From Bacteroidia bacterium (lineage in GTDB: Bacteria > Bacteroidota > Bacteroidia > Chitinophagales > Chitinophagaceae): a stretch of 64,000 bases of DNA. The notes beneath the pieces are model-generated. The model worked only from the letters and a program-made list of their open reading frames with translations, ran no database searches and was not told the origin of the DNA. Position numbers and translations under genes: made by a program. Within the stretch, counting starts at the first letter, position 1. The number at the start of each line of letters is the position of its first letter. This document shows, in pieces, positions 61,051 to 64,000 of the stretch. The stretch is taken from positions 1-64,000 of the forward strand of contig JAUIBA010000021.1 in the NCBI GenBank assembly GCA_030427635.1, read 5' to 3'.

Positions 61051-62595
61051 TTACGATTTAAAATGTTTCAGAATTCTGATCTCTTCCTCATTCAGATAGC
61101 GCCATTTGCCGCGGGGCAGGTTTTTCTTGGTGAGGCCTGCATACATGACCCTATCCAGCTTTTCTACTACATAACCGAGGGACTCAAATATGCGGCGTAC
61201 AATTCTGTTTTTGCCGCTGTGTATTTCAAGGCCCAGCTCGTTTTTCTCTTCCAGGTAAGCCATTTCATCTACTTCTGCCTTGCCATCTTCCAGTTCCAGA
61301 CCTGCCATTATTTTTTCAAAGTCTGACTTTGAAAGTGGCTTGTCCAAGGTGACGTGATATACCTTTTTTACATCGAAAGACGGGTGTGACAGTTTCTGTG
61401 TAAGGTTGCCATCATTGGTGAGCAGCAGTAATCCCGTGGTGGCCCTGTCCAGTCGACCAATGGGGAAAATGCGTCCTACATCGGCATTGGCTACAAGGTC
61501 CATTACTGTTCTGCGGCCCCGCTCATCTTCATTGGTAGTGATGAAACCTTTAGGCTTGTTGAGCAGTACATACGAAAGCCCTTTCTGAGGCTTCAGTTTT
61601 TTACCGCTCAGGCTTACCAGGTCGCCTTCGTTTACTTTATGTCCCGGGTCTGTTATCAGTTCACCATTTACTTTTGCCTTGCCCTGGCGTACCAGTTCTG
61701 CGGCATCGCGCCTGCTGCACTCGCCACTATGTGCTATATATTTATTGAGCGGCATAGGGAAGCTGGCGGCAGTAGTGGCCTGTTTGCGGGTATCTTTTAC
61801 AGATGTCCATTTGGCATCATCGCCAAAGTACTCGCGGTCATTATCCTGCTGTGCTTTTTCAAATTCTTCCCGTTCTGAAATACGGTTTTCTCTTTTAAAA
61901 TCTTCCCTGCTTTTTCTGCGCTCCGGCATGCCAGCAAAGGGTTTACCTCCCGGGCCTGCCTTTTTACCTGCTCCACGGGCATTACCGCGAGGTGCATCAT
62001 CGAAGCGCTTGCCGGAGTGGCCAGATCGCTCATTGCGCTCATCGCTACGGAAAGATTTCGCGGGTTTGTCGCCAAACTTGCGGGCTGGTCTTTCGCTGCC
62101 TCTGCTATCATCGCCCTCTTCGCGGCTGCGGAAAGGTCTTGCGGGTTTGTCGCCAAACTTGCGGGCTGGTCTTTCGCTGCCTCTGCTATCATCACCTTCT
62201 TCGCGGCTGCGGAAAGGTCTAGCGGGCTTGTCGCCAAACTTACGGGCTGGTCTTTCGCTGCCTCTGCTATCATCGCCCTCTTCGCGGCTGCGGAAAGGTC
62301 TTGCGGGCTTGTCGCCAAACTTGCGGGCGGGTCTGTCGGAGAACTTACGTTCAGGACGACCTGCACCATCTTCTGACTGCCTGGGTTTTCTACCGCCTCC
62401 ACTCATGCCGCCACGTGCCGATTCACTACCTGACCGGCCTTTAAATGCGCCTGCATTGCGTTCTCTGCCGGGTGTGTCCCCACCATCCTTTTTGTACCTA
62501 CCGGCGCTACCGCGCTCAGTTCCTGCACCATCTTCTGATTTAAATTTTCTTCCTCCACTGTCTGAGGCTGGCCTTCCGGCAGATTTTCTTTGCAT
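61051..62595 (-). CDS. rRNA pseudouridine synthase (RsuA/RluB family) with repeat-rich tail
   Basis: A 514-residue protein. Residues 1 to about 260 are a very basic, low-complexity Arg/Gly/Ser/Asp-rich tail with a 27-residue repeat. The enzyme follows: S4 domain PLNKYIAHSGECSRRDAAEL, then the catalytic domain with LLNKPKGFITTNEDERGRRT and the catalytic Asp in GRLDRATTGLLLLTNDG, ending NRIVRRIFESLGYVVEKLDR. It isomerises a uridine in large-subunit or small-subunit rRNA. Long charged N-terminal tails of this kind are common in Bacteroidetes members. The start is the ATG at 62593-62595, next to the promoter box; a longer frame to 62625 would include the -7 box. Confidence 0.92.
   Translation of the reverse strand: MQRKSAGRPASDSGGRKFKSEDGAGTERGSAGRYKKDGGDTPGRERNAGAFKGRSGSESARGGMSGGGRKPRQSEDGAGRPERKFSDRPARKFGDKPARPFRSREEGDDSRGSERPARKFGDKPARPFRSREEGDDSRGSERPARKFGDKPARPFRSREEGDDSRGSERPARKFGDKPAKSFRSDERNERSGHSGKRFDDAPRGNARGAGKKAGPGGKPFAGMPERRKSREDFKRENRISEREEFEKAQQDNDREYFGDDAKWTSVKDTRKQATTAASFPMPLNKYIAHSGECSRRDAAELVRQGKAKVNGELITDPGHKVNEGDLVSLSGKKLKPQKGLSYVLLNKPKGFITTNEDERGRRTVMDLVANADVGRIFPIGRLDRATTGLLLLTNDGNLTQKLSHPSFDVKKVYHVTLDKPLSKSDFEKIMAGLELEDGKAEVDEMAYLEEKNELGLEIHSGKNRIVRRIFESLGYVVEKLDRVMYAGLTKKNLPRGKWRYLNEEEIRILKHFKS
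62044..62334 (-). repeat. 81-base coding repeat, three full and one partial copy
   Basis: Within the tail of the pseudouridine synthase, a 27-residue unit (RPARKFGDKPARPFRSREEG followed by DDSRGSE) occurs three times in tandem and then in part (RPARKFGDKPAKSFRS). The DNA copies are almost identical, so the array is recent or homogenised and should vary in copy number. Confidence 0.92.
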
Positions 62596-62613
62596 ATACG
62601 CCTGTTCAAACGG

Positions 62614-62621
62614 CAAAGGTA
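62614..62621 (-). promoter_or_regulatory. -7 promoter box of the pseudouridine synthase gene
   Basis: TACCTTTG on the minus strand, matching TAnnTTTG, 18 bases before the ATG. It lies inside the longer frame and therefore supports the shorter start. Confidence 0.55.
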
Positions 62622-62704
62622 TCACATTTGTACTGCATAGAATACGGTCATATACGCCAATATGAAAATGAGTTTTTGAGGAGCGGTTTTAGAAGCCAGA
62701 GCAG

Positions 62705-62735
62705 CTGCGCAGGAAACTGCGCAGTATTTTTTTTC
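62705..62735 (+). terminator. Orphan terminator with GAAA tetraloop
   Basis: CTGCGCAG (62705-62712), GAAA, CTGCGCAG (62717-62724), then TATTTTTTTT: an 8-bp stem, a stable GNRA loop and a strong T-run. It points rightwards, but no + strand gene precedes it. Confidence 0.8.
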
Positions 62736-63055
62736 AGTGCGCAGTTTTTCTGTTGGTTTGTTTTATTTGTTTGATAATCATTTTGTTATGCGGCTGTATT
62801 GTGTGCTGTGTGCGCTCTTTTCTGCGCAAAAAGGTTACAAAAATTGCTCGCGTGATATTTTTAATATGTCTCAGGGTGTGCCTGTTGCTCTGACTCTGGT
62901 TACATAAACGGGAGTGGGCCGGATGCATTGTTCTTTTAACAGTGGCTGCTGATATGGTTTCATGTGCTGTAGGATTAGTATATATATTCAGGTGTAAAGA
63001 TGGGACAAAGGAGGGGGAGGCGCAAACGAAAAAAATATGCTTTGCAGTAATACAC

Positions 63056-63085
63056 ATATCATATGCCCTGTGGCGCATATGATAT
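63056..63085. repeat. 11-bp perfect inverted repeat
   Basis: ATATCATATGC (63056-63066) and GCATATGATAT (63075-63085) with an 8-base spacer, and no T-run on either side. Possible operator or RNA stem of unknown role. Confidence 0.6.
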
Positions 63086-63168
63086 AAAATAGTTTGCAGT
63101 GTGGGTGTGGGTTTGAGTGAATATCAAGCAGAAAAATCACTTATGAGACAGGTGTATGACAGAATAAA

Positions 63169-63205
63169 AATCGGCCGGGAACAGGATGGTGTCCCCTGGC
63201 CGATT
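63169..63205 (-). terminator. Intrinsic terminator of the T9SS protein gene
   Basis: AATCGGCC (63169-63176) pairs with GGCCGATT (63198-63205), with inner GGG/CCC and ACA/TGT pairing. On the minus strand TTTTTA follows, 18 bases after the stop of the leftward gene. Confidence 0.8.
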
Positions 63206-63222
63206 AAGTAAAGCAGCAAATA

Positions 63223-64000
63223 TTATCGCTGAATGAGCAGAGTAGCGGTGCGTGGTTCGTTTATGCTATCAGTGAGCTGTAGCATATAAACACCGGACGG
63301 TAGCTGGCTGCAATCGGCAGTTGTAGTGCCATTGGTGCGCTGTAGTGATGCATTGTAAACAATAGCACCCATAGTGTTGATTACCTTCAGGCTAACTGTA
63401 CCATCGGGTGTGCCTGTCTCAGCTATTGTGAATGCCGCTTGGGCAGGGTTGGGATAGATATGCAGTTGCGATGTGGCATGTGTTGCTGTTTTTATTCCGG
63501 TAGTTTGCTGAGTGTAGCCGGATGATACCACATCATTGTCTGTATCGTATAAGTCTGTCTGCTGGGTAGCGGTGCGGCAGTTGCCAACGGTAGCACTTAT
63601 CGTAAAAGTGGCAGAACATCCTGCCGCTGATGTGACCGTAAGTGTATATACACCATCAGCTGCAGCTGTGGCGCTGGTGATAGTGGGGTTCTGTGTTGTG
63701 GAGGAGAAACCGTCAGGTCCAGTCCATGCGTAGGTATTTCCACTGGCATCACCTGCAAAGAGATATAGGTCGCTGCCTTCACATATAGCGGGTGCCGATG
63801 GGGTGGCTGTGGGCAGAGGGGCAACTGTAACCGGAGTAGTGAAGATAAATTCTCCGAAGTAGAATTGCGTGCCGGTATATGTAATAGTTGCAGAGCCAAC
63901 ACTTATACCCGATATTATGCCGGAAGTATCAACAGTAGCGACAGTAGTATCGCTGCTTGACCATGTTCCATCAGGAATGAAAGTGGTAGTTGATAATAAA
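63223..64000 (-). CDS. T9SS type A secreted protein, C-terminal part (runs off right edge)
   Basis: The minus strand is open from the stop at 63223-63225 to the window edge, giving the last 258 residues of a larger secreted protein; the N-terminus is outside. In order: a bacterial Ig-like (BIG_2) repeat with DGTWSSSDTTVATVDTSG and SVGSATITYTG; a second Ig/PKD-like domain with CEGSDLYLFAGDASGNTYAW and VYTLTVTSAAGCSATFTI; and a type A sorting domain (QLHIYPNPAQAAFTIAE, VSLKVINTMGAIVYN, LPSGVYMLQLTD, RTATLLIQR). The sorting domain sends it out by T9SS. No catalytic domain is visible in this part, so it may be an adhesin or the binding end of an enzyme. Confidence 0.9.
   Translation of the reverse strand, partial: LLSTTTFIPDGTWSSSDTTVATVDTSGIISGISVGSATITYTGTQFYFGEFIFTTPVTVAPLPTATPSAPAICEGSDLYLFAGDASGNTYAWTGPDGFSSTTQNPTITSATAAADGVYTLTVTSAAGCSATFTISATVGNCRTATQQTDLYDTDNDVVSSGYTQQTTGIKTATHATSQLHIYPNPAQAAFTIAETGTPDGTVSLKVINTMGAIVYNASLQRTNGTTTADCSQLPSGVYMLQLTDSINEPRTATLLIQR

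Larger units (their letters stand above)
62596..63222. other. Long intergenic region with hairpins
   Basis: A 627-base region between two leftward genes. From left: the synthase promoter box (62614), an orphan + strand terminator (62705), a repeated CTGCGCAG/GTGCGCAG motif, an 11-bp inverted repeat (63056), and the terminator of the next gene (63169). Open frames here are short and not credible. Confidence 0.6.

Noticed and set aside
61679-62665. A 328-codon frame opposite the pseudouridine synthase
   Set aside because: It is the antisense of the low-complexity Arg-rich tail and S4 domain; the opposite frame has an intact enzyme with all motifs.
62734-63078. A 114-codon minus-strand frame in the long spacer
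   Set aside because: Very basic, His/Thr-rich product with no known pattern; it crosses hairpins and lacks a promoter box.

Overview
The window is chromosomal DNA of a Bacteroidota bacterium, most likely from the Chitinophagaceae or a close relative. The support is direct. Promoters have the Bacteroidetes form (TTTG, about 20 bases, TAnnTTTG). Secreted proteins end in type IX secretion (T9SS) sorting domains of both kinds. Lipoproteins and families typical of the phylum recur (DUF4249, DUF2147, DUF2807, LytS/LytTR pairs, single-polypeptide 2-oxoglutarate dehydrogenase E1). About 50 genes are packed on both strands, with clear intrinsic terminators between convergent genes.

Positions 1-2490 are a decayed mobile region. 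The left edge cuts the start of an ISAon1-type transposase gene. Next comes a tyrosine integrase with an in-frame amber codon, an AT-rich orphan gene, two tandem tRNA-Gln-like sequences (anticodons CUG and UUG) with odd T-loops, a terminator, and a GNAT acetyltransferase gene whose 5' end is missing exactly where the terminator stops.

Positions 2464-24562 hold core metabolism and envelope genes: a transketolase N-terminal subunit, isocitrate dehydrogenase, topoisomerase IV subunit A, a bifunctional-nuclease-family protein, a GT39 membrane glycosyltransferase, PAP2 phosphatase, a short DUF58-BatD-BatA group and a large zinc metalloprotease. Between them lies a tight six-gene leftward operon (6413-12028) with a WecE-like sugar aminotransferase, a polyprenyl-phosphate-type GT2, a FAD oxidoreductase with an unusual C-terminal extension, two methyltransferases and a WbqC protein. 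This is the best candidate here for an undescribed glycoconjugate pathway.

Positions 24892-39472 carry a repeat-containing secreted protein, a four-gene operon led by a Tat-exported class V PLP enzyme, a heme-type lipoprotein, a TPR protein, a LytS/LytTR two-component pair, serine dehydratase, sucA, an esterase and a DUF4249 lipoprotein. The terminator of the DUF4249 gene is built into the promoter and first codons of the esterase gene.

Positions 39846-48423 encode two giant paralogous T9SS type B adhesin-like proteins. They share a 90-91-residue cysteine-rich repeat, present twice in the first and eight times in the second. After them come a TetR-controlled tripartite ABC efflux operon (48502-53571), a MuiA-family protein, a fatty acid desaturase, a row of small secreted proteins, an amidohydrolase, an rRNA pseudouridine synthase with an 81-base-repeat tail, and the C-terminal part of a T9SS type A protein that runs off the right edge.
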